Assembly (NCBI GenBank): GCA_023428425.1 | Contig: JAEYYP010000179.1 | Coordinates: 1 to 6,239 of the forward strand | From: Pseudomonadota bacterium | GTDB lineage: Bacteria > Pseudomonadota > Alphaproteobacteria > Rhizobiales > Devosiaceae | Direction of reading: 5' to 3' | DNA: 6,239 nucleotides | Part shown: piece after piece, positions 1 through 6,147 of the stretch | Position numbering within the stretch: position 1 is the first letter of the stretch | Layout: each line of letters starts with the position of its first letter | Made by a program: the position numbers and the translations under genes | Notes under the pieces: generated by a model | What the model was told of the DNA's origin: nothing | The model's database searches: none | The model's input: the letters and a program-made list of their open reading frames with translations, nothing else

Positions 1-1
1 G

Positions 2-610
2 CGCCGCGAGGCCGCCGACAAGGCGGCGGCCAAGCCCGGCGAGGAGAACGTGGTGCAGATGCGCCCCCGCCCGGTGGAACCCCAGACCAACGAGGACCTC
101 GAACGCGCCCAGCGCAAGCTCGAAGCCGAGATCGCGCAGTTCGCGCACGGCGACGAGCGCGTGGCCGGCGGCCTCAAGGCCATCGCCGATGCCGATTCGA
201 CGTTCACGCCCAAGAGCTTCATGGAAGGCGCCAAGGCGGCCTACGAGATGATCGTCACCGCCTTCGCCCAGGGCGACCGCCAGACGCTGAAGAACCTGCT
301 CGACAAGGAGGTCTATGACGGCTTCGAGCGGGCCATCAAGGATCGCGAGGCGGCCGGCCACAAGATCGACTTCACCTTCGTCGGCCTGCCCAAGGTCGAG
401 ATTTCGGATGCCGAACTCGACAAGCGCGCCGCCAACGTCACCATCCGCTTCCATGCCGAGGTGGTGTCTGCAACCCGCGACAAGGACGGGCAGCTGCTGG
501 AAGGCAATGCCGACCAGGTGACCAACATCGCCGACGAGTGGACCTTCGCGCGCAACCCCAAGTCGCGCGACCCCAACTGGAAGCTCGTCGCCACCAGCCA
601 GATCGAGTAG
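2..610 (+). CDS. Tim44-like domain protein, 5' end outside the window
   Basis: The frame is open from the first bases of the window without a stop, so the gene starts upstream; 202 residues are visible. The GTG at 50 is internal, because the residues before it (charged and Ala-rich, ending in PGEENVVQMRPRP) read like the linker that follows the N-terminal membrane anchor in bacterial Tim44-like proteins. The C-terminal ~135 residues, from about FTPKSFMEGAKAAYEMIV to the end, match the Tim44-like fold: a helical AYEMIVTAFAQGD segment, LLDKEVYDGFERAI, then alternating strands ending in DEWTFARNPKSRDPNWKLVATSQIE. The family is related to the mitochondrial import motor subunit Tim44. In alphaproteobacteria its members are inner-membrane proteins with the globular domain outside the membrane anchor; the precise role is not well settled. 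The stop is 21 bp before the next small gene, which suggests co-transcription. Family assignment is confident; the missing anchor is inferred. Confidence 0.88.
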   Translation, partial: RREAADKAAAKPGEENVVQMRPRPVEPQTNEDLERAQRKLEAEIAQFAHGDERVAGGLKAIADADSTFTPKSFMEGAKAAYEMIVTAFAQGDRQTLKNLLDKEVYDGFERAIKDREAAGHKIDFTFVGLPKVEISDAELDKRAANVTIRFHAEVVSATRDKDGQLLEGNADQVTNIADEWTFARNPKSRDPNWKLVATSQIE

Positions 611-631
611 TTGCGGGCAGCATAGCGCACC

Positions 632-874
632 GTGGCCGACGACCCCGACCAGAGTGGCAAGACGACATTCAACGAGCAGGCGAAGCTCACGGCGACCTAT
701 ATCAATGGCCTGGCGGTTGCGGTGATGACCGTCGGTGGCTTTTCGCCGCTGGTCGGTATGCTTCAGGGACGAGGCGTCGATTCCAGCCTGGGCTACTTTG
801 CGCTGGGTTGCGTGGTTCTGAGCCTGGTCCTACATTTAGTTGCTCGTTCCGTGCTTGAAGGAATGCGAGATTGA
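632..874 (+). CDS. small two-helix membrane protein, function unknown
   Basis: The product is 80 residues. A short polar N-terminus (MADDPDQSGKTTFNEQAKLT) precedes two hydrophobic stretches at about residues 21-45 and 53-71, and a short charged tail ending in EGMRD. This predicts a small inner-membrane protein with both ends on the same side. GTG at 632 is the only start that keeps the conserved-looking FNEQAKLTATYINGLA segment; the next in-frame Met lies inside the first helix. The Shine-Dalgarno is weak, so translation may depend on the upstream gene 21 bp away. I recall similar short proteins with an N-terminal FNEQ-K-T motif in Rhizobiales but know no function. The stop overlaps the TTG start of the next small gene, so the two are probably co-translated. 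The alternative frame starting at 538 runs through the Tim44 gene and is a shadow. Confidence 0.72.
   Translation: MADDPDQSGKTTFNEQAKLTATYINGLAVAVMTVGGFSPLVGMLQGRGVDSSLGYFALGCVVLSLVLHLVARSVLEGMRD
857..862 (+). promoter_or_regulatory. ribosome binding site deciding the TTG start at 871
   Basis: GAAGGA lies inside the end of the 80-residue gene, 8 bases upstream of TTG at 871. It is the main direct evidence that the 51-residue frame is translated. Confidence 0.55.
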
Positions 875-1026
875 CCGACACCATTGCACTGTGGATCTGG
901 CTGGCCGGCGTGGCCGCCGCAGGCGGCATTGCGTATCTGGTGAGCGCTCGCAAGATGCGCCGCGCGGATCGCGGTCACATGCTTTCCGGCCATTTCGGGG
1001 ACGAGAAGCGGAAACTCGACCACTAG
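871..1026 (+). CDS. 51-residue single-pass membrane protein, TTG start
   Basis: This short frame begins with TTG at 871-873, overlapping the preceding gene's TGA (872-874), and ends with TAG at 1024-1026. A good ribosome binding sequence, GAAGGA at 857-862, sits 8 bases before the TTG and supports translation there. The product has a hydrophobic segment at about residues 5-24 (IALWIWLAGVAAAGGIAYLV), followed by a basic stretch (SARKMRRADRGH) and a charged tail ending in DEKRKLDH. By the positive-inside rule this predicts one membrane helix with a cytoplasmic C-terminus. I recognise no family. It may work with the adjacent 80-residue membrane protein, since the overlap implies coupled translation. 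It is easily missed because of its size and TTG start. It ends 18 bp before the Smr gene. Confidence 0.65.
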   Translation: MTDTIALWIWLAGVAAAGGIAYLVSARKMRRADRGHMLSGHFGDEKRKLDH

Positions 1027-1044
1027 TCGTCACGCGAGTTCACC

Positions 1045-1638
1045 ATGTCCAGGCGCCGCGACGGCAAGCCGAAATTGCCCGACTGGCACCTCTGGTTCGA
1101 AGTGTCGAAGACCGTCGCGCCGCTCCGGCCGGCGCGGCAGCCCATCGTCGACCTCGAGGCGGAGCCCCTGCCGCTGCCCCCGGGTCCAAGGCCCATGGCT
1201 CCGGCCAAACCAAAGCGTCCCGCTATCGCTATGCCATCATACCAGTCCGACAAGCGGCCGGGAAAGAAGCCGCCACGGCCGGGTATCGAGCCCAATCTCA
1301 AGCAGCGGCTGATGCGCGGACGCGAGGAGATCGACGGCACCATCGACCTCCACGGCATGCGCCAGGTCGAGGCCCACGCGGCGCTCACGCGCTTCATCCA
1401 CGCCCGCTATGCCCGCGGCGACCGCACCCTGCTGGTCATCACCGGCAAGGGGCTGAAGAAGCTCGAGGACGACGCGGCGGTGATCGTCGAGCGGGGCGTG
1501 CTGCGCCAGATGCTGCCGATCTGGCTGACCGAGCCGGGCCTCGCGCCGCTCGTTTCGGGTTGGGACATGGCGGCGCAGGGCCATGGCGGCGATGGCGCGT
1601 TCTATGTCCGGCTTCGCCGCGAAAGGGACTATCGATGA
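1045..1638 (+). CDS. Smr-domain (MutS2 C-terminal type) protein
   Basis: The product is 197 residues. The first ~90 are basic and Pro-rich and look disordered (RPARQP, LPLPPGPRPMAPAKPKRP). The C-terminal half is a Smr domain: DLHG at residues 101-104 followed by the MRQVEAHAAL helix, and TGKG at 133-136 in the LLVITGKGLKKLED segment. It ends with VLRQMLPIWLTEPG and GDGAFYVRLRRER. The HGxxxxEA-type motif and the TGKG loop are the family hallmarks; His103 is the conserved motif histidine. Free-standing Smr proteins are described as nucleic-acid binding or nicking enzymes, linked to DNA processing or, more recently, to mRNA cleavage in ribosome rescue. Which applies here cannot be told. ATG at 1045 is chosen because MSRRRDGKPKLPDWHLWFEVSKTVAPLRP matches the usual opening of alphaproteobacterial members; its Shine-Dalgarno is weak. 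The stop overlaps the next gene by ATGA. Confidence 0.9.
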   Translation: MSRRRDGKPKLPDWHLWFEVSKTVAPLRPARQPIVDLEAEPLPLPPGPRPMAPAKPKRPAIAMPSYQSDKRPGKKPPRPGIEPNLKQRLMRGREEIDGTIDLHGMRQVEAHAALTRFIHARYARGDRTLLVITGKGLKKLEDDAAVIVERGVLRQMLPIWLTEPGLAPLVSGWDMAAQGHGGDGAFYVRLRRERDYR

Positions 1639-1994
1639 CCCCCCTCGGCCAGAAGCTGCGCCAGCTGCGCGAGGAGCGCGGCGTGTCGCTCAAGGACATG
1701 GCCAAGGCTCTCCGGGTGTCGAGCGCCTATCTCTCCGCGCTCGAGCATGGCCGCCGCGGCAAGCCGACCTGGATGCTGCTGCAGCGCATCATCGCCTATT
1801 TCAACGTCATCTGGGACGAGGCCGAGGATCTGCAGCGCCTCGCCGAAATGAGCGACCCCAAGGTGAGCATCGACACTGCCGGCATGGCGCCCGAGGCAAC
1901 CGAGCTCGCCAATCGACTGGCCCGCGACATCGGCAAGCTGGAGCCCGAGGACCTCAGCTACCTCAGCGCCGAACTCACCCGCCGCCTGCGCTGA
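1635..1994 (+). CDS. XRE-family helix-turn-helix transcriptional regulator
   Basis: The product is 119 residues. Residues 4-60 form a Cro/C1-type helix-turn-helix: helix 1 LGQKLRQLREERG, helix 2 SLKDMAKAL (18-26), and recognition helix SSAYLSALEHGR (29-40), then LLQRIIAYFNV. The C-terminal ~60 residues are acidic and helical (MAPEATELANRLARDIGKLEPEDLSYLSAEL) and may mediate dimerisation. ATG at 1635 overlaps the Smr stop (ATGA), indicating coupled translation. The frame is open back to about 840, but that stretch is a shadow of the Smr gene and gives low-complexity Arg/Ala/Pro-rich protein, so a longer product is rejected. As I recall, Smr plus this type of regulator is a conserved pair in Rhizobiales. 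The target is unknown; the palindrome just after the gene is one candidate operator. Confidence 0.9.
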   Translation: MTPLGQKLRQLREERGVSLKDMAKALRVSSAYLSALEHGRRGKPTWMLLQRIIAYFNVIWDEAEDLQRLAEMSDPKVSIDTAGMAPEATELANRLARDIGKLEPEDLSYLSAELTRRLR

Positions 1995-1996
1995 GC

Positions 1997-2008
1997 AGCC
2001 TGCAGGCT
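1997..2008. repeat. 12-bp perfect palindrome after the regulator gene
   Basis: AGCCTGCAGGCT is perfectly self-complementary and is followed by a T-rich run (TTGTTTTCTT). It could be an operator half-site pair or a very weak terminator. As a hairpin it allows only a 4-bp stem with a TGCA loop, so termination is doubtful. Confidence 0.4.
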
Positions 2009-2036
2009 TGTTTTCTTCCGGTTCCGCTTGTTATTG
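2008..2036 (+). promoter_or_regulatory. possible promoter region for the ligase cassette
   Basis: This is the most AT-rich stretch between the regulator and the ligase gene. TTGTTT at 2008 and TGTTAT at 2029 resemble -35 and -10 elements, but the match is poor and the 15-base spacing is short. Location and base composition are the main support. Confidence 0.2.
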
Positions 2037-2061
2037 CTGGCCAATCGCCGGGGGGCGAAGC

Positions 2062-2066
2062 AGGAG
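2062..2066 (+). promoter_or_regulatory. ribosome binding site deciding the ligase TTG start
   Basis: AGGAG lies 10 bases before TTG at 2077. It supports that start over the TTG at 2008, whose extra 23 residues (Cys/Ser/Arg-rich) do not look like this enzyme family. Confidence 0.55.
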
Positions 2067-2076
2067 CCGGCCAGTC

Positions 2077-3492
2077 TTGACCAACTCTTTCGTGCCTCTC
2101 GTCCAGCGCCTGCCTGCCACTGCGAGCTTGGTCAGCGTCCGCAGCGGTCGCGAACTCGATGCGGCGGCGCTGCGCGTTGCGGTCGATGTGGAAGCCTCGC
2201 GGCTTGTCGGGCTAGGGCTGTCGCATGGCGACCGCGTGGTGGTCGGCCATGCCGACCCGCTCGATTTCGTCGTGGCGCTGTTCGCCGCATGGCAGGCGGG
2301 CCTCGTCGCGGTAGGCGTCAATCCCAACCTGTCGGCGCTCGAACAGGACAACGTCATCGCCGCCTCTGGCGCGCGCGCCTGGCTCGGCGACCTGCGGACG
2401 ACACTGCCGCACCCCGCTGCCTCGGCCGTCGCAACCGTTCCCCTCGGCCCTGACGAACCGGCGCTGATCCTGATGACCTCCGGCACCACCGGCCGGCCCA
2501 AGGGGATCGCCCTGTCGCAGGCGGCCCTGCTGGCGCGCGTCGAGCACAACCTCGCCGCGATGCCAGAGCTGCCGCTGCCGAGCCTCTGCATCCTCCCGGT
2601 CTTCTTCGGCCACGGCCTGATCGGCAACGTGCTGACTCCGCTGCTGGCCGGCAGCACGGTGCATCTCTGGCCCGGGCCGGACGCGACCGAGCTGCGTGGC
2701 TTCGGTGCCCATGTCGATCGGCATGAGATCGGCTTCATGAGTTCGGTGCCGTCGTTCTGGAAATTGGCGCTGCGGTTTTCCGCGCCACCGTCCCGGCCGC
2801 TGACCCGCGTGCATGTCGGCTCCGCCCCGCTGTCCCGCGAGCACTGGGAAGACATCGCCCGCTTCACCGGCACCCGCAACGTCTTCAACATGTTCGGCAT
2901 GACCGAGACTGCCAACTGGATAGCCGGCGGCGCTCTCGACGAGCCCGGCGCCGAGGCCGGCTTCGTCGGCCGACCCTGGGGCGGGCAGGTGGCCGTGCTG
3001 CGCGACGGCACGGTGCAAAGCTCAGGCCGCGGCGAGGCGCTGGTCCGCTCCCCCTCGATCATGCTCGGCTACTGGCAGCGCCCAGACCTCGATGCGGAGG
3101 CGTTCATCGATGGCTGGTTCCGCACCGGCGACATCGCCGATCTCGATGCGCGGGGTCTCACCCTCGTCGGCCGCATCAAGACCGAGATCAACCGCGGCGG
3201 TATCAAGGTCCAGGCCGAGGAGGTCGACCTGCTGCTGGAGCGTCACCCCGACATCGCCGAAGCCTGTGCCTTCGGCCTGCCAGATCCGGTCGCGGGAGAA
3301 CTCGTGGCCGCCGCCATCGTGCTGAAGCCGGGGGTGGGCTTCGATCCGGAGGCGGTGAAGGCATGGTGCCGGACCATGGCGCGGTCCGATGCCGTGCCGT
3401 CCCGGCTCTTCGCGCTGGACGTCATCCCGCGCAACGAACGCGGCAAGCTGGTCCGCGCCGATGTCCGCCGACTGGTGGAGGCGACGCCATGA
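2077..3492 (+). CDS. adenylate-forming acid ligase (acyl-CoA synthetase / AMP-ligase type)
   Basis: The product is 471 residues, compact for a family usually near 500-550. Core motifs are present in order: the ATP-binding loop TSGTTGRPKG (134-143), FGMTE (273-277), GWFRTGD with the ribose-binding Asp (346-352), GRIKTEINRGG at the hinge (365-375), and PRNERGK with the catalytic Lys457. An intact set implies an active enzyme that adenylates a carboxylic acid and passes it to a thiol. The family thiol may be CoA or a carrier-protein phosphopantetheine; a carrier protein encoded two genes downstream favours the latter, by inference. The acid cannot be predicted. The start is TTG at 2077 (MTNSFVPLVQRLP), backed by an AGGAG site; TTG 2008 is the less likely alternative. 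The stop overlaps the GNAT start by ATGA, so expression is coupled. Confidence 0.9.
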   Translation: MTNSFVPLVQRLPATASLVSVRSGRELDAAALRVAVDVEASRLVGLGLSHGDRVVVGHADPLDFVVALFAAWQAGLVAVGVNPNLSALEQDNVIAASGARAWLGDLRTTLPHPAASAVATVPLGPDEPALILMTSGTTGRPKGIALSQAALLARVEHNLAAMPELPLPSLCILPVFFGHGLIGNVLTPLLAGSTVHLWPGPDATELRGFGAHVDRHEIGFMSSVPSFWKLALRFSAPPSRPLTRVHVGSAPLSREHWEDIARFTGTRNVFNMFGMTETANWIAGGALDEPGAEAGFVGRPWGGQVAVLRDGTVQSSGRGEALVRSPSIMLGYWQRPDLDAEAFIDGWFRTGDIADLDARGLTLVGRIKTEINRGGIKVQAEEVDLLLERHPDIAEACAFGLPDPVAGELVAAAIVLKPGVGFDPEAVKAWCRTMARSDAVPSRLFALDVIPRNERGKLVRADVRRLVEATP

Positions 3493-4082
3493 GGTTCGCC
3501 TTCGGTCCGCGCAACAAGGCGATGATGACCGAGCTCGAAACCGAACGCTTCATCCTGCGGCCCGTCAGCGCCTGGCATCTGGTCGGCGATCCCGGCGGCT
3601 GGCGCACAAGCCGGCATATCTACCGCAACCTCTATTTCGAGACCCGGCCGCTGAGCTTCCGGCGCTGGCTGAAGCTCGGCCCGTTCCCGGACGGCCGGGG
3701 CAAGGCCACCTATGCCATCATTCCCCGCGAAGGACGAACGGCGATCGGCTACTTTCAGGTCCGGCTGACCGGTTGGCATCATGCCAACAACGCGGTCGGC
3801 ATCCATGATGAGGCCTGGCTGGGCCGCAACGTCGCCGTCGAGACCCGGGCCTGCGTCATGAACCATTATTTCAACCATGGCGGGGTGCAGCGGTTCAGCG
3901 CGCGGATCGCCGCGGACAACGCTCCGTCGATCTTCACCTACCGCCGGCTCGGCTTCAGCCATGTCGGCACGCTGCATCGCGAGCGCGCCAACCCCGATAC
4001 CGGCGCGCCGCTGGATTTCCTGCTGTTCGAGATGCTGAAGGAGGACTGGATGCGGGGACCCTTCGGAGAGCCCGGACCGTGA
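3489..4082 (+). CDS. GNAT-family N-acyltransferase
   Basis: The product is 197 residues. It opens like RimJ/RimL-type GNAT proteins (LETERFILRPVS). The central strand AYxI-type segment ATYAIIPREGRTAIGYFQV is followed by DEAWLGRNVAVETRACVMNHYF at the position of the pyrophosphate-binding loop and helix. The C-terminal signature is clear: GVQRFSARIAADNAPSIFTYRRLGF, with Asn144, Tyr151 and the LGF of residues 154-156. The family transfers an acyl group from a thioester to an amine. The loop reads LGRNVAVE (111-118) rather than the common R/Q-x-x-G-x-G/A form, so the donor may differ from ordinary acetyl-CoA. Given the ligase before it and carrier protein after it, an acyl or aminoacyl carrier thioester is a plausible donor; this is inference. 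ATG 3489 overlaps the ligase stop, and the stop overlaps the carrier's GTG start. Confidence 0.85.
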   Translation: MRFAFGPRNKAMMTELETERFILRPVSAWHLVGDPGGWRTSRHIYRNLYFETRPLSFRRWLKLGPFPDGRGKATYAIIPREGRTAIGYFQVRLTGWHHANNAVGIHDEAWLGRNVAVETRACVMNHYFNHGGVQRFSARIAADNAPSIFTYRRLGFSHVGTLHRERANPDTGAPLDFLLFEMLKEDWMRGPFGEPGP

Positions 4083-4303
4083 CCGCCGAGGCCCGCGCCG
4101 CCGCCATCATCGCCCGCGCCCTCAATATCCAGGGCGACGTGCCGGCGGACGCCGACATGTCGACGCTCCCGGCATGGGACAGCATGAACCACGTCACCCT
4201 GCTGATGGAGATCGAAGCCGAACTGGGCCGCCCGCTGCGACCGGAGGAGATCGGCGGCATCGATTCCGTGCAATCCATCGCAAGGCTGTTCATCGACGCC
4301 TGA
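4079..4303 (+). CDS. free-standing acyl/aminoacyl carrier protein
   Basis: The product is 74 residues, the normal size for a single carrier domain. The phosphopantetheine attachment motif is WDSMNHV with Ser35, followed by the acidic helix LLMEIEAELGRPLRPEEI and a C-terminal helix SVQSIARLFID. The WDS-M/L-x-H form is, as I recall, typical of carriers in glycan-modification and small-metabolite clusters rather than of the fatty-acid AcpP (usually DSL-D/E); a fatty-acid synthesis role is therefore unlikely. A phosphopantetheinyl transferase must be encoded elsewhere. GTG at 4079 overlaps the GNAT stop (GTGA), indicating coupled translation. The protein is expected to hold the ligase product as a thioester for the GNAT enzyme, which is inferred from gene order. 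Confidence 0.88.
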   Translation: MTAEARAAAIIARALNIQGDVPADADMSTLPAWDSMNHVTLLMEIEAELGRPLRPEEIGGIDSVQSIARLFIDA

Positions 4304-4316
4304 GCAGGATCGTTGG

Positions 4317-4332
4317 TCCGGTGGGCCCCGGA
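4317..4332. repeat. inverted repeat after the carrier gene
   Basis: TCCGG (4317-4321) and CCGGA (4328-4332) form a 5-bp GC-rich stem with a 6-base loop, 14 bases after the carrier-protein stop. No T-run follows, so it is at best a weak terminator. Confidence 0.25.
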
Positions 4333-4385
4333 TTCACGTGGAACAATCGCCGGGTGGACAGCGCCTGCCAACCGGCCTATCCCCT

Positions 4386-4410
4386 CCGGTCAAAAGTTGA
4401 CCCCGACCGG
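4386..4410. promoter_or_regulatory. overlapping inverted repeats before the ABC exporter gene
   Basis: GGTCAA (4388-4393) and TTGACC (4397-4402) are perfect inverted arms with a 3-base spacer. CCGGTC (4386-4391) can instead pair with GACCGG (4405-4410). The two pairings exclude each other because both use the same GGTC. The block ends 9 bases before the ATG at 4420. It could be an operator or an RNA switch in the leader, or chance in GC-rich DNA. The ABC gene has no obvious Shine-Dalgarno. Confidence 0.35.
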
Positions 4411-4419
4411 TTAGTTTCG

Positions 4420-6147
4420 ATGCTGCGCCGCTTCTTTGCCTACTACGTGCCCTACAAGCACCTGTTCTTCCTCGATTTCGGCTGTGCGGTGCTGGCCGGC
4501 GTGCTCGAACTCGCCTTCCCGCTCGCCGTGCAGCTGTTCGTCGACCAGTTGCTGCCGGGGCAGAACTGGGGCCTGATCGCCATGGCCGCGGCGGCGCTGC
4601 TCGGCGTCTACATCCTCAACACCGGCCTCCAGGCGGTGGTGAACTACTGGGGCCACGCGCTCGGCATCTCGATCGAGACCGAGATGCGCCGGCAGGCCTT
4701 CGACCACCTGCAGAAGCTCAGCTTCCGGTATTTCGACGACAACAAGACCGGCCAACTCATCACCCACGTCACCAAGGACCTCGAGGAAGTGGGGGAGGTG
4801 GCCCACCACGGCCCCGAGGACCTGTTCATCGCCATCATGACCTTCATCGGGGGTTTCATCCTGATGTTCATGGTGCATTGGCAGCTGGCGCTGCTCACTA
4901 CCGTCATCGTGCCGTTCATGACCTGGCTGGTGTCGCGCTACGGCGCCAAGATGACGCTCAACTGGCAGAGCCTCTTCCGCCGCGTCGGAGACTTCAACGT
5001 GCGCGTGCAGGAGAGCGTCGGCGGCATCCGCGTGGTCAAGGCCTTCGCCAACGAGGACTACGAGCGTGGCCTGTTTGCCCAGTCCAACGAAGGCTACAAG
5101 GCCACCAAGCTCAACGCCTATGCCTACATGACGGCCTCGATTGCACTGAGCTACCTCTCGACCCGTCTGGTGCAACTGATCGTGCTCGTCGCCGGCACCT
5201 GGTTCGTGGTGCAGGGCGAACTGACCTATGGCGGCTTCGTCGGCTTCCTGCTGCTGGTCAACGTCTTCTTCCGCCCCATCGACAAGATCACCTCGGTGCT
5301 CGAGAGCTACCCCAAGGGCATTGCCGGCTTCCGCCGCTTCACCACCCTCATCGACACCGAGCCCGATATCGCCGACCGCCCCGGCGCGGTGGCGGTGAAC
5401 GGCCTCCGCGGCGACATCGACTACAAGGATGTGAGCTTCGCCTACTCGGCCCACGGCAAGGTGCTCAACGGCCTGAACCTGTCGATCAAGGCGGGCGAGA
5501 CAGTTGCGTTCGTCGGCCCCTCGGGTGCCGGCAAGACCACCATCTGCTCGCTGCTGCCCCGCTTCTACGATGTCACCGGCGGCGCCATCACCATCGACGG
5601 CATCGACATCCGCGACATGACGCAGGCCTCGCTGCGCGAGCAGATCGGCATCGTGCAGCAGGACGTATTCCTGTTCGGCTCCACCATCCGGGAGAACGTC
5701 GCCTATGGCCGCCTCGGCGCCACCGACGAGGAAATCGTCGAAGCGCTGCGCCGCGCCTCGCTCGACGAGTTCATCCTGTCGCTCCCCGACGGCCTCGACA
5801 CTTCGGTCGGCGAGCGCGGCCTGAAGCTCTCGGGCGGGCAGAAGCAGCGCCTCGCCATCGCCCGCATCTTCCTCAAGAACCCGCCGATCCTCATCCTCGA
5901 CGAGGCGACCTCGGCCCTCGACACGGCCACCGAGTATGCCATCCAGCAGGCCCTGGCCGCGCTGTCGGAGGGTCGGACCACCCTCGTCGTCGCCCACCGC
6001 CTCGCCACCATCCGCAATGCCGACCGCATCGTCGTGGTCGGCACCGAGGGCATCGTCGAACAGGGCAGCCATGACGCGCTGCTCCAGCAGAACGGCGCCT
6101 ACGCCCGCCTCCACGGCGCCAAGTTCGGCGGCTTCGCGGCGGAGTAG
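4420..6147 (+). CDS. ABC exporter half-transporter, MsbA type (membrane domain plus ATPase)
   Basis: The product is 575 residues, the normal length for a fused half-exporter that works as a dimer. Six hydrophobic segments lie at about 14-41, 51-76, 134-152, 154-172, 238-264 and 268-285. The ATPase follows: A-loop Tyr342 (VSFAYS), Walker A GPSGAGKTT (366-374, Lys372), Q-loop Gln414, signature LSGGQ (470-474), Walker B ILILDE (490-495, catalytic Glu495), D-loop SALD and H-loop His526. All are intact, so it should be an active ATP-driven exporter in the inner membrane. The N-terminus (MLRRFFAYYVPYKHLFFLDF) resembles a subgroup I recall being common in Firmicutes; substrate is unknown. ATG 4420 is chosen because it gives the family's usual opening; upstream in-frame codons to 4174 belong to the carrier-gene shadow. 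It lies 116 bp after the carrier gene and may be separately expressed. Confidence 0.93.
   Translation: MLRRFFAYYVPYKHLFFLDFGCAVLAGVLELAFPLAVQLFVDQLLPGQNWGLIAMAAAALLGVYILNTGLQAVVNYWGHALGISIETEMRRQAFDHLQKLSFRYFDDNKTGQLITHVTKDLEEVGEVAHHGPEDLFIAIMTFIGGFILMFMVHWQLALLTTVIVPFMTWLVSRYGAKMTLNWQSLFRRVGDFNVRVQESVGGIRVVKAFANEDYERGLFAQSNEGYKATKLNAYAYMTASIALSYLSTRLVQLIVLVAGTWFVVQGELTYGGFVGFLLLVNVFFRPIDKITSVLESYPKGIAGFRRFTTLIDTEPDIADRPGAVAVNGLRGDIDYKDVSFAYSAHGKVLNGLNLSIKAGETVAFVGPSGAGKTTICSLLPRFYDVTGGAITIDGIDIRDMTQASLREQIGIVQQDVFLFGSTIRENVAYGRLGATDEEIVEALRRASLDEFILSLPDGLDTSVGERGLKLSGGQKQRLAIARIFLKNPPILILDEATSALDTATEYAIQQALAALSEGRTTLVVAHRLATIRNADRIVVVGTEGIVEQGSHDALLQQNGAYARLHGAKFGGFAAE

Noticed and set aside
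840..1634. N-terminal extension of the XRE regulator to a 384-residue protein
   Set aside because: This stretch is a +1-type shadow of the Smr gene; the ATG at 1635 with an ATGA overlap gives a normal-length regulator.
2008..2076. Longer ligase starting at TTG 2008
   Set aside because: The added 23 residues do not resemble the family and there is no good ribosome site, whereas AGGAG sits 10 bases before TTG 2077.
2031..3062. 343-codon open frame on the minus strand opposite the ligase
   Set aside because: The product is Ser/Thr/Arg/Pro-rich low-complexity protein antisense to a convincing enzyme gene; no family features.
4397..4402. TTGACC as a -35 promoter element for the exporter
   Set aside because: No acceptable -10 element lies at normal spacing, since it would fall on the start codon; the hexamer is better explained as an arm of the inverted repeat.
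4174..4419. N-terminal extension of the ABC exporter to 657 residues
   Set aside because: It overlaps the carrier gene out of frame and yields His/Arg/Pro-rich shadow sequence; ATG 4420 starts at the usual family N-terminus.
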